Assembly: GCF_036669915.1 (NCBI RefSeq)
Contig: NC_089318.1
Coordinates: forward strand, 24,984,238-25,048,237
DNA length: 64,000 bases
Direction: 5' to 3'
Origin: Pocillopora verrucosa
Lineage: Eukaryota > Cnidaria > Anthozoa > Scleractinia > Pocilloporidae
Under the pieces are notes generated by a model that worked only from the letters and a program-made list of their open reading frames with translations, did no database searches and was not told where the DNA came from. Shown here in pieces: positions 47,448 to 60,958 of this stretch (its first letter is position 1; every line of letters starts with the position of its first letter). Both the position numbers and the translations under genes were made by a program.

Positions 47448-50400
47448 TCAATTCTTCACATCCTTCTTAACCCAGGCCTCTGGTCCATGAACATCCTTTA
47501 TCAGCATTATTTCGTCAACAACCTCTCCTCCCTGATCAAAGTAAACAGAAAATGTAATTCCAAAGTTATTTTACTGTCATGCACAAGATTAGAAATCCCC
47601 ATCTCTTCAGCAAAAACAACTACGATAATCCCAAGATAAAATGGCAAGGAAACAAGAAACACATTTCGATAAATGCCTCGTACAAAGGGGAGAGAAGAGA
47701 AAATCTCTTCTCTAGTTCAGTTTGTAGAACACTGGACCTGAAAAAGGAACTGGCTGTGGTTCGATTCCACACCGGAGAACACAGAACCCCTTTGCCCCAC
47801 GTTCGTGACAAATGTTACAACATTTATTTATCATTTTCAATCGGCAAAGTAAGAACATAAGACCTTAGAAAACTTATCTTCATTACCATAATGTAACCGG
47901 TAACGGACAATTCGAGACTAGTGTACCATATAGGTAGCGGGAATCCCCCTACGCTATGAGAAAAATCCCAAAGAAGAAATCCCTTGAGTTTCCTCTTTCC
48001 ATGCACCTACCAGATCGACGTCAACTTGCTGTATGCCAATGTGCGTCTTATTGAAGATTGTCATCTGCGAAAAACCATAATTCAAAGTGCGGAAAGCCGT
48101 CCAGTATGGTTTCTCCTTCTTGAAGGGGTCATGCTTCGAATAACATCCCTGGAAAAAAATACGCCAAGTTACATAAAAGCATCCTTCTAAACAAACATTT
48201 TGAGCGCTTTTAGGCACAGTTAGATATCTGTTGCGACTTCTAAGTCATGAACCGTATCGATACACTAAAGATATTAAGTCATATGTACGTCACCAGTGTG
48301 CAGTAAATCGCGTCTCTTTTATTAGAAGATCAATCTCGATTCTCAAGACCCACCCACCCCCCCTCTCCAAAGAGGATCCCGTCTCTGCCCCTGAAGGATC
48401 TCGTTTCTCGCGTGAACTATCTCGAGAAGAGCTTCGTTTCTCCCGACGAGTTTTGCAACTACTCCAAAGTCTTGTCTCCATTGAAAGTGTCTCGTTCCTA
48501 TTAGAAAGCGACTCCTTCCAACTGTTAAGTGTCTCTCGACAAAGAACACGAGAGGTACCGATAGAAACCGCTCCGAAGCAATGCAATGTGCTTGTTCAGC
48601 ATTAATGACTGGTTGCCTTTGTATCTTTGGGGTTGAACTACGATGTGCCAGTATATTTGACGTCTGGTTGGCATACTGACTTAAACACCATATTTGCTCT
48701 ATTTTGCTACTTTTGAGGCCGATTAAACTACTAATCTGCAGAAATAAAAACCCACACAAAATTTCATGCAACATGATAGTCTGTGAATTCATTAGCAAGC
48801 ATCAATACTGATAGCTGACATACCGCTGAACCAGTGACGATATGAACGGGGGCACAGGGATTGGTGTATGGCTCCTCCAAAGACCCATTGCAAACCTAAA
48901 AAGAGACAGACAAAGAATTTAGTGTTTAAGTGTTTTAATATGCGGAGTTCATTTAAGGAGAAACTGAAATGTCAGGAGGAGTCTTACCTGCATGTCATAA
49001 ATAGGCCACAGTCGTTCATAAGAGTGCTCATGAGCTTCAAACATCATGTCTACACCTGAAATACCAGCAGTAAAATATAACTGATCAGAAGTGCCGGTCA
49101 GCCACTGATGCGTTCAATGTAATCTCCGTTTTGAAAGGCTGTACGATTTAGTATGATAATTTGGGCGGGGTTTTGCGCGAGAGGGGGCATAACTTAAGGG
49201 AGAAGGGGTGGGGGGGGGGGGTAGTCTGTATTTTGGAAGACAGAGGCTTTTCAACTTCAAAAGAGAGAAGTGCACCTGAGACAAACACGTAACCATTTGA
49301 ACAATTTACTTTTTACTCCAAAATTTGACATTCTCCTTTTTGAGCTGGGAAAATTATCCGGTATAAAGAAAGCCAAGGCGATGAGTGCAGCATAACCAGA
49401 ATTGGAGGATCACATGAAAATGTAACCTGCGTAGCAGGCGTTGTGTGTGACTTTAAATGCGTTGGGTGGCAAGGCCCCTAAAAGGAAGGCTTGGGAAAGA
49501 AAATTGTGGGAGAAAGTTAAGTTGGCCATGAACGCAGGTCAAGGGTCACGGGTGGCAGGTCAGGGCTAACAGGTTGTGGGTAAAAGGTCTTGCTTAACAT
49601 CGTTGACATCTAACAGTAGCCAGTGACCCGTGACGTGCGACCTGCCACCTGTGACCCGTGAACTACGTTTAAGATCCGCCAGAGAAATTTCGTTGCTCTT
49701 TCTCGCAGCTCCACCTCCTTTAAAATCATCGAGCTACCGTAACAGATCTTCAGCCTTACCTTCTTAGGGTATCAAGGGTGGGGATTAAAGGCAACCTATC
49801 GCTCTTGCCTTTGTTTTCTTGATCCAAGCGCTGTATGTATAATTAAGTATGGGCTGTAGGGAAATCTTACTCAAATTATAACATCCAGTAAATCTTGACA
49901 CTTTTCATATACTAGTACCTAAATCCCTATAAGACATTTAAGTTTGGCAGCTGAAATTGCTTGCAAAGTACTCAACATGGTACAAATACCATCAAATACA
50001 GAATAAAATCAAAATCTTCATACCATATTTGTAAAACAATTCTTCCAAAGGCCACAAATGCTTAGAGGTTATTCCAGTGCGAATCTACAAAAGCATCACA
50101 TTCAGCACAAACTTAGAGAATAAATATGCTGCATCACAATTAAACTGAAAGTGATTTTCATGTTATGCACAAAAGCAAATACATTGTAAACCTATTGAGC
50201 CTTTTCTGATGAATATTTTTATCCATACTTAGGTGATATGATTTCCTTTTGTAGCTGAGCATTAGCAGCACTACTCGAATAAAACTAGGCAACTCCCAAA
50301 TCACAGAAAATCTGCAGTCTTATTTATCAGAACATGAAATCCATGCATGCATAGGAGCAAGACATCATAACCGTTAGAACACAAAAAACAATGACTCCTG

Positions 50401-53400
50401 TTTGCACCCAATTATTGTTCTTGCTTAGATCACCTACGGCCAAGATCAACAGTGTGAGTAATATCCTCATTTTTCCATGCTCCTCCTACCACATGTTATT
50501 CACCTTTTGTGCCCACCTTAACCTTGCCACCTTTATTCTGTAAATGTAAGAATAGCACTTTCCTACAGGCTATATTTCAAAGAGCCTGCCCTTTGTAATT
50601 CTCCAAGCACTTAGGGTGACTGGGTTTTCCCCCCTTACTCTCATCCCAAGGACAAAAAGAGGACAGGAAATAAAGAAATAAAGCTATCTTACTATGCTGT
50701 TGGCTTTAGTACAGTCATCACTATCATCATTACTGCAGTACATTGGTTTGTGAGCCATGGTGATGATCCAGGGACGTTTACTGCGGTTTTCTGGAAGTGT
50801 TGCCTCCTGTGAAACATCCATTGGAATAATGAATCATACTTAAATCAACTGATTTAATGATTAAATCTAGGAGGTGTCTCACTTGCCTACGACTGCAGCA
50901 CAATGTGAAGTTTGTTTCAAAATTAATTTGCTTTTTTCATTAAAACTTATTTACCTGAAGGTCTCTGATCAACCACTCATACTGCTGAACAATCTGCTCA
51001 ATTCCAAACTCCAACCAGAAGTAGACTTCTGTAGAGTAACTGATAATATGTGCAGGACCAATGTTCCAACTATGTGACAAAAATAGACAAAAACGAATGA
51101 CAGTTTGGGTCAAACACAAGAGAAACAGGCTTATGTAAATACTGAGGCAATTTAGTTTATTAATGCATGCCAAAAAATGATCCTTGGTGAATTTGGGTTT
51201 TACTGCTACTGAAAAAGCTTAGACAGAGTATACATAATTTTAGCTCAATAGTTAAATTGCAGAAAAGTTATCTTTCTGGTTCTTTCAAGAACTGCTGCTG
51301 TAGCTGAGTGCCATAAGAATGTCAAATCTTCAGCCCTTAACATGTTCCTAGAACAGGCTAGACTTAGGCTCAGATCCTAGTATATAAGACTACATCAAAT
51401 AGCATAATCTTTTGAAGGATCAAAAATTAATGTGTTCCTTGTTAATGAACACACTATGGTGAACCAGAAAATAAACCAAACTTTCCAGGCACTAATTCAA
51501 ATTATTTTCAGTGACTTTGGTATTGGATCAACTAATAATAATCCCTACACCCCATACATCCAGATATCATCCTCCACTCTGTCTTCTATACATTGTTGTT
51601 GATCTGGCTCTTAGAAATTTATCTCAATTTAAAACAAAACACTCTAGTTGATATTTAATTTTTCTTTAACATGTCACCATTCTTCCATAAATCTTTTAGT
51701 GCTGTAACGAGAACTAACTTATTGATCACTCCTGGGATTGAAACGATTTGTGTTAATTTTGCTACATGTATAACTAATACCTGTAAAAAACCCCTTGGGT
51801 ATTTCCTGGCATTGAGAACCTGTTTTTGTAGTGGGAAAAGTTGCTGTGGAATAAGATCAGAATATATCTAAGTTTTGGGCTTGCACTAGAACTCAGATAT
51901 CAGATTTTTCAGTGCTAGCATATATACACTAAAGATTGTTGAGTTAATTTCCTTCTATTGACCTTTTGAAGCTGCAATGTACTAACACACTTTGTGGAAA
52001 CACAAAAGAAAAACTTACTAGTAACGTTCATGATTTCCTGGACATGTCATGTAGGGAACATAGGCAGCAATTGTCTGAATTTCATTCATAAAGTCATCTC
52101 CATTTCGTCCTTCATCCTGTTGGCAAAGAAGCCAAGGAAAAAAGGAGTTATTAAATTAGAGAGGATCTAGAGAAAGAACACAAAAGGCCCTCGCTTGGGA
52201 AGTTTAAATTGACACTGCTGATCCTAACAATATGCAAGACTTATGTCCGACATGGTCCAACTTGATAACTAAAGCTCCTTACAACTTGGTTGGTTAGGAG
52301 CATCAAACTGCGAAAACAGAACTTGCTGATGTTTGAATCCATGCAGAAGATTAGTTTTAATTCAATTTGTGTCACAGCTACAGTAAAACATGTTGCACAT
52401 GCACTAAGCTTAATTTATTCCACAACTAAGGTCAAAATGTACCTTACTTTACATCTCGTACTTTAAATTTACCTTGGAGACATTTGCTTTACAATATAAT
52501 GCCTCTCTTTCTTCCGACCCACTTACACTTTCTAAATTTGGAACAGTCTTCCTCATGAAATAAAGGTCTTCATGCTTCTCACTGAGCTCATTTATAAGCC
52601 AAATTGGGAAAACAAACTCCCTAAGCTAGGTTTGTTTTGCATCCATTGCAAAATAACTTTGCAGTCATAAATATGTGTAGAAAATTTTATTATTTACATG
52701 GCATTTTAAATTTGTTTCTTTTTTGTTGATTATTAACTTGTCATATCATGTGCTACCTTCATTAAAAAAGATTGTTATCATTTTTATTATCTTAACCCTT
52801 TCACTCCCAAGATCTAATTAGTAATTCTCCTTACTATCTGCCAAACAATTCTTATGATGTTAGTTCAGAGAATTTGGTATTGGATCAACTAATAATCCCA
52901 TGATTGATATTCTTCTCCATTCTCATCACCTGCCTGCTTGATATTGTATTGATATTGTAAGGAGAAATTCTGTCTTGGTCACTTGTGGGAGTAAAAGGGT
53001 TAACCATAGCATACTCATAAATTTGCCCCTTTTTTGTTAGCACTGTACTTCAAATCAAAGTAATTATCCAAAGGCAGTATTGGAGAATATTGATATTAGT
53101 TATTCTACACCAAAAAGCTAACAGATTAGAAACATAACTGCTGATGGAATCATTGTAGACCGAATACAGACTAACCTCAAACAGATCATAAGCAAAGTCA
53201 CCTGGGAAAGAACATAATTGAAAATATGAGCTCTTAAAATTTCACCTTGTTTTACCGTAAACGCAAGTAAACAATCAGATAATTTTCATTTATAAAATTA
53301 TAATCCTACAATTAAATTTACCAGTAACAAGTTAACAAGTGCAAATTGATTCTATAGATTCAGATTTTTCACAAAGGTTCATTCAAACTTGTGGAATGCC

Positions 53401-55780
53401 AAGCACATTAGAAGTTAATAATTCCCATTCCTGCATATAATCTTATGAAACAAAATGACATCCACAATATCTTGGCTGCCTCCTAGTTCTTCCTTTACTT
53501 CTACCTTCAAACTTATTGACCTGACCTTTCCAATGAGAGTAAATACAAAGATCTTGGTTGTGAAAGGCATGATAGTCATTTATGACTCACCCACATGAAG
53601 GATGGCATCATATCTTCCATTTTGAGCATCTTCCTGCAAATAGCTGATAGATTTAGCATTTACAGTTCCCATATCTCCATAAAAGGCAATCCTTGGACTC
53701 CAGTCCTCACCAGACTTCATAGCATTGAAAGCAAAAAGTGAACTCCAACCATCATATCCTCCACAATGATATTCTGCAAATTAATTGACCAGGGGATTAT
53801 AAAAACTGTTGACCTGTGTCAGTGGGAAAATCTAACACTAAGGGATTTGTTAACAACCGTAGAGAAGCACCTGCTCAGAAACACTCTGCACTGACAGCTA
53901 TTTTGCATTTCCTTAACATTATGGTAAATGGAAAATAAATGCAACAGCAACTTCAATATGAAATCAATATTTAGTGTAATTGACCCACAAACTGGCACTA
54001 TAAGCATGGGTATACATCTGGAGTGCATAGAAATTTCTTGCAAAATTCAGTTTTCTATAAAATCTTTCTTCTTCCTAAACTACAAACTTTGTTAGAGAGC
54101 CTGATGAGACAAGGCATATTTACAATTTCCTCTTTGTCGTGATACAACTGGAAATCAAGCTTAAAAGCAACAAAGCTTTTTTTAAAAACAACTGAGGTCA
54201 CCTACCATATCTCTGACCAGGAACCAGTCCAGTCAGCTTCACCCTGTGTATGTACCTTATTACTTTTCCTGACTGTGGGTCAGTGAATTTTGTGTTGCTA
54301 CCAGATTCCCGCAATGTAAGAGGAAAACCGGCTTTGTTGTATTCCACAATAGTGTAGTTTGTGGCAGCCATTGTTGTCCATGTGATCATCATCTCTGTAG
54401 GGTCCCCTGAGAGTAAAATAAAAATTCACTATAACCTGTGGTTACAATTTGAAGTTTCATCTTTTATAACTCACAATAACTTAGCATGATTCAGGGTTTG
54501 TGCCTAGTTGATGGTCTACCTGGATGGACAACCCAAAAGGACTACCCTTGAATGGACCAACCTTTTGAGTCTTTAGTATTTCACTAACCACAACAAGTAC
54601 AACAAAAATGAGTTGATTATTTTAAACATTTAAAGTCCTTCCTATGGAAAACGGCTCAAAGTCACCAGTTACTTTCTGAGTATTGGTCATAAAGTAAGGT
54701 GATAAATAAAAATATTCACTGTTTTGTGCTTAAGTATATAGATTTATGCAATATTTGCCGTGTACATAAGAGATTCTTCACGGTCAGCCATCTTTAGATT
54801 CAATGATAAATTTAGTTTAAAGCAGCAAGGTGATCAAAGCAAAACACACCAACACGGCAGCTTGTATGACCATATTGCTATAAATAAGAGTTAACCTGTT
54901 TACAAGTATAAACAAGTTGAAGCTCAAAGCAGAAGCAGTACAGTATAGCATTGGAGTGGAGACAAAAGGTAACCCTTTAACTCCCAGAAGTGATTAACCG
55001 TTTATGTAAATTCTCCAGTAATATGCATATATTATACAGCAAACAGGAAATGCGAATACTCAAACTTATCAGTGGAGGCTGTTATCTTGATCTAACGCCA
55101 GATCAAAATAGAAATCGCAGATTACAGATTTCTATTTGCAAATCATTAGCACATTTCCATTTCGAAAGTAACATATTTTCATTTCGTTTCGTTTCGTTTC
55201 GTCTCGCATGTTACAGTACGCCTTTTTGACGCACTATGCAGTATCAGGAAAAAATATATTATTGATAGGCAATGGTTTGAGTATTAACAGGATCAGCGTT
55301 CGGTAATTATACAAATGCTGAATACAGGACGCTTTATTCAGGTTTTCATAAACTCCTATGGCCTTAAATCCCAGCCGAAACGAAACGGGTAAGTAACGAA
55401 ATAAGGAAGTTACAAGATGGCGTCAAGCTAAGACAACTCAACAAACAGCTTTAGGGAGAGCCGAGAAAATGGTTTCCGTAAAACCCCATACTATCCAAAA
55501 CGAATTTGCTCTGTTGACCAAAAGGCAGAGTATATTTTCCACAAATGTGCAAATATTGCTCTCGCAAACAAACTTTCGTTTATATCAGTTACATAATTCC
55601 CAAAGGTCGAATACTAACCAAAGTCAAGAACATACACAAGCGCCCCTTCTAGCTTAATTTAAACACTAAGAAGATTTCACTTCGCCTACCTGTGGCTGAA
55701 ATATGAATCTGTTCAGGCTGAGGAGCCTGCCCATGAGAGCAGTGAAGGAAAATTAGCAAAACGAGTGGAACCATATTCAT
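47448..55780 (-). CDS. ACP7-like: Purple acid phosphatase PAP2 (ACP7 family, 437 aa, 13 exons)
   Basis: The exons from 5' to 3' on the minus strand are 55780-55690, 54406-54206, 53773-53591, 53201-53176, 52116-52019, 51843-51781, 51069-50955, 50806-50693, 50084-50024, 49055-48988, 48895-48824, 48148-48011 and 47531-47448. They join to 437 codons plus TGA. The function is as for PAP1, but here the N-terminus is a short cleavable-looking signal peptide (MNMVPLVLLIFLHCSHG), so a secreted or lysosomal enzyme is expected. QPEQIHIS then opens the N-terminal domain. Metal ligands are complete: GDMG (Asp131), GDFAY (Asp160, Tyr163), GNHE (Asn195, His196), MAHKPMY (His278) and AHEH (His326, His328). 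All 12 introns correspond to those of PAP1, and 8 of the 13 exons have exactly the same length. The C-terminus (DVHGPEAWVKKDVKN) differs from PAP1. Confidence 0.9.
47700..47785 (+). repeat. Degenerate tRNA-like sequence or SINE head
   Basis: CTAGTTCAGTTTGTAGAACA resembles a D-arm/A box. TGTGGTTCGATTCCACA (47756-47772) forms a perfect T-arm with the B box GGTTCGATTCC. The acceptor stem pairs poorly and the anticodon arm is imperfect, so it is a tRNA pseudogene or tRNA-derived SINE in the last intron of PAP2. Confidence 0.45.
49420..49700. repeat. Inverted repeat of GGTCACGGGTGGCAGGTCA type
   Basis: GGTCAAGGGTCACGGGTGGCAG (about 49537-49558) is mirrored by CTGCCACCTGTGACCCGTG (49642-49660). 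A second weaker partner lies at 49622-49632. It lies in an intron of PAP2 and looks like a MITE core; flanking ends were not resolved. Confidence 0.5.
52792..53003. mobile_element. TTAA-type MITE, type C, opposite orientation
   Basis: It starts TTAACCCTTTCACTCCCAAG and ends TTGTGGGAGTAAAAGGGTTAA. The internal sequence is the inverse of the copy at 27941 (for example AACTAATAATCCCATGATTG). It lies in intron 4 of PAP2. Confidence 0.85.
54969..55110. mobile_element. TTAA-type MITE, type B, left half only
   Basis: GGTAACCCTTTAACTCCCAG then AAGTGATTAACCG matches the left half of the copy at 63068. The right half is lost after about 140 bases. It lies in intron 1 of PAP2. Confidence 0.65.
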
Positions 55781-56060
55781 TTTGCCGACTGTAGCATGGA
55801 GGAGAATATAGGAAATGACCCGCAGACGATACTCAGGTGGTCTGGGTACAAGTCACGAGATTATCATAAGTTTGAGCAGAGGCGCACAAGAAGGGACCCC
55901 TTTGCTCACAAGTTGGAGCAGTCAGGCGGGGGAGGGGGTGCTAGTCTGATTCATACCCAATCTCACAAACGACGGCTTTTAGTGGCGGTTGAAGGTCTGA
56001 GTTTCAGTCACGCAACGAAACAGTTTGATAATCGATAGTCGTTCCAAAGTAATAAAAGAT
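55781..56060. promoter_or_regulatory. Short head-to-head intergenic region, PAP2 (-) and SDR (+)
   Basis: Only 280 bases separate the two start codons, so both 5' UTRs and both promoters must lie here or overlap upstream exons. I see no clear TATA box. The stretch is richer in GC than its surroundings (for example GGCGGGGGAGGGGG near 55926), which fits a CpG/GC-type bidirectional promoter. A non-coding first exon for either gene cannot be excluded. Confidence 0.5.
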
Positions 56061-59000
56061 ATGGCTGAAAAAATAGTACTAATTAGCGGTTGTTCCTCGG
56101 GAATAGGATTGTCTACAGCTATTTTGCTAGCCAGTGATCAATGTAAGCGTTTCAAAGTTTATGCAACGATGCGAAATCTTGAGAAAAAGAAAGAGCTGGA
56201 GGAACGGGGAAAACATATCCTTGGAGACACACTCTTCATTAGGGCCATGGATGTGTGTTCGGATGATTCCGTTGACGCGATTGTCCAAGAGCTGGTATCT
56301 GCACATCAGCGAATTGATGTCGTTAGTAAGTTTTCTTTAAATTCTTCATGCAATTACTATATGTCTGTATGAAAATATATGAGTCTCAACGGGGTCAACC
56401 GATAGCCGTTAAACAGCCAAATAATTTAGCCGTTAGGCGTAAAAAGTTGACAAATTTTAACCAGTAGCCGCAAAAAAATTAACCGTAAATAAAATTTCTG
56501 GTGAGAAAAATGGAATTATATTACCGTTAGCTGTGAAATGGCCAAAATTTAAAAAAAAAAATTTAAAAGCCCAGTACCCCATGTAGACCTTAAATATGCA
56601 AATATGCGATTGTTATGCAAAACGGCTTCAGTTACACTTTTGACCAACAACTTTGAAGAGGGAGGGGGGGAAGGGGTTATTGCATGATACGGGATTAAGT
56701 GTATTTGCTTTTCTTGACCAGTAAAAATAAGAAATTAAAATCCTATGAAATCTGATTTTTTCGCTTTTCGCGATTCGTGAACGTTAAAGTTGTCTATCCG
56801 TTTTTTCACGATGTGTTATTTCTACTTTGATGTGCGTGAGACCTGCGCAGGACCCCCCCTTTCATTATCCCCCTCTTTCCACAAAACATTCTTTCGTTTA
56901 ATCAAAACTATAACAAAATTCTCGAACGTGATTGGTTATCACTAGCCCGAGTTGAGCACTAGCGACAAAGTCGTAGTCTTTGTCGTTTACGACGTAAAAT
57001 TCCGAAACGTAACAGAAGCACAGCTAACTTCCCAGCGAGGGCCACTCGCGGGCACAACCTTGCTGCTCTATAGAATGGTCTGACTGTTTCAATTAGGTGA
57101 TTTAGTCGTATTCAATCGATCCCCATCATTATTAAAAAATGTTTTGAGTGAAAATCTTGTAGTTATTTTCATCTCTCTCGAAGACACCAGCGCTCTCGCG
57201 CACCTCCACATATACTCTAAAGAGTTTGAACTCTAGCCTCTTTTTTCGTAAATGGATTTTTTACACCCATTACCGAATGAATTTACTTTTATATCCTTGC
57301 AGTAAACAATGCAGGAGTTGGCTATTTTGGTCCACTGGAGGTACAAAGCATGGATTCGGTAAGGAGCATATTCGAGACCAATTTTTTTGGAGTGTTGCGT
57401 CTTACTAGAGCTGCACTTCCATGTATGAAATCCAACAAGGAGGGTCACATCATTTGTGTATCGAGTATGGGAGGTATCAATGGAGTACCCTTCAATGGCG
57501 TTTATTGTGCCTCAAAGTTCGCTGTTGAAGGTCTGTGTGAATCATTGGCTCCATTGCTCAAGACCTTTAATGTGAGGTAGGCAAGTGTCAGTGCACTTAA
57601 AAAAATAGTGTTTGGTAAACAATTCTTCAACGAAGTGGAAGTGGCTTGTGGTAGCTATTTTCATTGCCGCAAATAAGTGAGGTAAACATTAGTCACTGAC
57701 ACTAAGATAAATAGTTGCTTTAGTATAGACTACAACAGTAAGATAATATAAAAAGATTTAGGTTGTGTCACAACAAAATTTACCTGATCCCCTCATAGGG
57801 CTTTGTGATATTCTTATGATTTCCCCCCCCCCTCTCATCAGCAGTTAACTTGCAGTCAGTTTTCTACAGATCCACCTTCAAACTATGTTGGCGACGACTG
57901 ACTCCCTCCCTCTCTGTTCCCCATGTGATCCCAAAAATCATCCACCCTCCAGTCATCTTTCTGAATTCAAGTAAACAATGATCAAGAATTCCTTGAAAAG
58001 TGCTCTAGCCAAGGAGAACTTACTTATGGGGGAACAGGGGGGTCACAGCCTCCCACCTCCCACACCACATTCTCCTGCCTCCCATACTTTTATGGCCCCC
58101 TCCCTCCCGACTCCTGCCCTTCATGCTAAAACGGATCAGAAACCTGGAATTTTGGCAAGCATTGCCTTGGCTGGGTGCTCGTGACTGAAGGGCACTGAAC
58201 ATGTAATATGGCCCAATGGTTTTGAAAGCTGGCAAATAAATTGCTCTTCTGTCAATATAAACTTTAAAAGTTTATGATCCATACTTAAAGTTACAGGCTG
58301 ATTTTTTCCCCTTTATGAAAAAACAAGAATTTGTAACTTGAAGTATGGATCTTGAATCTCTTTTTTACACAATTGAAATTTATAGGCACCAGTGAATTTT
58401 TCAAAGACAGCAAAATTGCAAAAGCCTGTAGAGCAAGTGCAATATGTAGTCTTTGAAATATTTACAAGTGCTCATCATACTAATTTGCAAGAGAGATCAT
58501 TTTATTACTTGATGATAATTTACATGAAAAACATCACAGAAAGTCAAGACAAACAAAATATTGAAAGCATGCATGCATTATTTGTAATTTGCACTTGTGT
58601 AACATGAGAATGCACTCGTTTTCAGCCAATCAGAAGGATGTACTTTTTCATTATCATTATTAGAATACATTATTCAGACTTAAAATTACCCAAGAGAGAT
58701 GAGAACATTTGAGATAGAGATCAAGAGATTTTGGCAAAAAACATCCCTACCCCAGACTTACCGTAACTATTCAGCGCTCAAAGTAATCAAGTTAATTTTC
58801 GTAATGTTTGCTCTTTATACCGACAGATGTTCTTTGATTGAACCAGGGCCAGTATCGACATCTTTTGTAGCCAATGCTCAAATGACTGAAAGTGACACTC
58901 ACCCTGAGGAAGTAGATGATGAAACAAAACAACTTCTCGATAACTGCATTAAAAAGATGCGAGGTGCTTTCTCTACCATGGTTCAAACTCCAGATGAGAT

Positions 59001-59151
59001 TGCCCAAGTGATCCTGGCAGCACTTGATGCTGAAAGGCCACATTTTAGGTATCAAACTAACAAGAATTATGCATCTTCTGCAGCAAACAAGTTGGTGGAT
59101 ATCACAGGTGACAAATCAATGGAAATGATGCACCAGCGTTTCTTCAGTTAG
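56061..59151 (+). CDS. HSD17B1-like: Short-chain dehydrogenase, 17beta-HSD1/RDH8 type (287 aa, 3 exons)
   Basis: The exons are 56061-56325, 57303-57576 and 58827-59151, joining to 287 codons plus TAG. It is an NAD(P)(H)-dependent oxidoreductase of the classical SDR family. The layout is that of 17beta-hydroxysteroid dehydrogenase 1 / retinol dehydrogenase 8, which interconvert keto and hydroxyl groups on steroids or retinoids. Visible motifs are the dinucleotide-binding SGCSSGIG (9-16), NNAG (90-93) and a catalytic tetrad of Asn115, Ser143 (VSSMGG), Tyr156 and Lys160 (YCASK). The motif IEPGPVSTSF follows on exon 3. The spacing matches human HSD17B1 closely. The start MAEKIVLISG is chosen because no ATG precedes it in frame. 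It sits between two acid phosphatase genes. The substrate cannot be read from sequence. Confidence 0.9.
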
Positions 59152-59693
59152 AGTTCATGGAGATGTTTTGCCAGAGTTTAAAGGGTAAACCTTTTGCAAA
59201 AAGCTATTGGCATTAACATATAAATTTGACACTTCATTGCACATGCGATTCAGGCTTCCTTAATTTCTTAATAATTTTAAGTAGCTCTGAATAATGTGTG
59301 AAGTATACAGTTAAACAAACCAGTTCTCAAACAAGAAATGAGGTCTGAATGAACAGAAGGGAAGAACTCAAAAAACTTATCCACAAGTAACATGAACAGG
59401 AAAAAAGTTTTACTAATTCAAAGTACAAAATACTATATAAATTGATTATTCATTAAAAGTGATAATTTGTTTTCTTAAATTCCTCCATTTCACAAGAAAG
59501 TTCAAGGTTGCTCAGTTTTCTTGACACAACATCTATACCTATATATTATAAAGATTATTAAATTTGGAATGTGGACACTAAAGAAATCCTTCTAACCACA
59601 GACAATGAACAGAAACTACTATCAAGACTAGTCGTATTTTCAATGGGACTGTGATAAGATTAATGAGTCAGATATAAAACAAGCATGCCCCCA
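59152..59693. other. 3' region of the SDR gene, no gene recognised
   Basis: AT-rich sequence that should contain the SDR 3' UTR; no canonical AATAAA is close to the stop. Confidence 0.35.
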
Positions 59694-59890
59694 TTAACCC
59701 TTTCTGCACTAGTATCAGTATGCATATTCTCCATCTATATTCTATACATTTCCTGTGGTACTGACAGTGAAATTTTGATCAACAATCAAAATATTTTTTA
59801 GCCTAAATTCTCATGATCTTAATGTTTGATTCTAGGATGATAATGTAAGGAGAAATTAGATGCTGGTCTCTCTATGGGGTTAAAGGATTA
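59694..59890. mobile_element. TTAA-type MITE, type A
   Basis: It starts TTAACCCTTTCTGCACTAGT and ends TATGGGGTTAAAGGATTA. It has inner type A words (AGTATGCATATTCTCC, GGAGAAATTAGATGCTGGTC). Confidence 0.75.
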
Positions 59891-60958
59891 GGCATCACAC
59901 ACCATGCATGAATATACAATTACAGTAAAATGTTGTTTTTCCACACCTCTTTACATGTTATTAAAAAAAACTATTACTTGCGACTTGTACTGTAACAGCA
60001 TATAGCAAAAGTGGACTCCAAGTCTGCTCCCCTTTCCTAATTCTATCACAAAGACTAAAGAAACTACATATAACTAGATTGATAGATACCAACATCTTCA
60101 ATCCGGCCCAAAATAAAAACCAGAAGAAAATTTGTCAACAATCTCACACTTCAAAGTAAATTCAAACACTTTACTGAACTCTACTAGCCACTAAAGTAAG
60201 ATGATAAAGTTACATTGTTGCCCCTTATGCACTGTCACTGTTTTCAGTGACACTCTTGTACTCAATCCTACATATTAAAAAATTTAATCAATTCAGGGAC
60301 CAATAAACAATGCAGATACCTACAGGAAGGGTATCACTTGGACACATAGCTTTAGGAACTCCCCCAGGTGGCCAATTTTCATCATCTACTGAGTTGATAA
60401 AACCAAATTATCAGCACCACAGTTTCCCATGAACCTTAACCTTAGCATACAGAACAGGTGGGCAAGTGCTTGTTACTATCTTGATGAAAATTGTATCTGC
60501 CATCTTAAATTTTTACAGCAGTTGAATTAATGATGACGGGCTTCTGAACATGAACTTGCCCCAACAAGATGCCTGCACTGCAGACCAAGTTATCCCCTGT
60601 ACTCTGATTCATTTACAATTTGCTTGTAATAAAGGCATAACACTTTATTGCAAGGATATAAGTCAGTAGCTATTGGAAGAATTGTGTATTTATCAGTTGA
60701 TCAGTTCCTCATTAGTTGTCCAAGCTACTTTTGCATTCTGTTCTAATAAACAACAGTGAATTGTTGTATATTTAAAAGTAAACACGTGCCCTGTACCCTC
60801 TTTATATTGCAAAATTATTGTGAAAAAAAGTAATTACAAAAGGAGAGACCATAACTCGGCTTCTCTGCAAAGATTAGTAATATACCAAAAGTAACAAGTT
60901 ACTGGAAGAGTAAATTTCCAACAAGTGGTTGTAAAGATTTCATCATTTTCCTCAGCTT
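59891..60958. other. 3' region of PAP3; fragment of MITE family H
   Basis: On the minus strand an AATAAA lies at 60644-60649, about 310 bases past the PAP3 stop, and may be its poly(A) signal. At about 60375-60440 CTACTGAGTTGATAAAACCA, then AATTATCAGCACCACAGTTTC, matches the right end of MITE family H. No gene is recognised. Confidence 0.45.

Noticed and set aside
47700..47785. tRNA gene
   Set aside because: The T-arm and B box are good but the acceptor stem does not pair and the anticodon arm is imperfect; it is listed as a tRNA-like repeat instead.
48343..48798. Longest open frame of the window (151 codons, minus strand)
   Set aside because: It overlaps intron 11 of PAP2 on the same strand, much of it is degenerate TCTCG/CGAGA repeat, and it has no domain signature.
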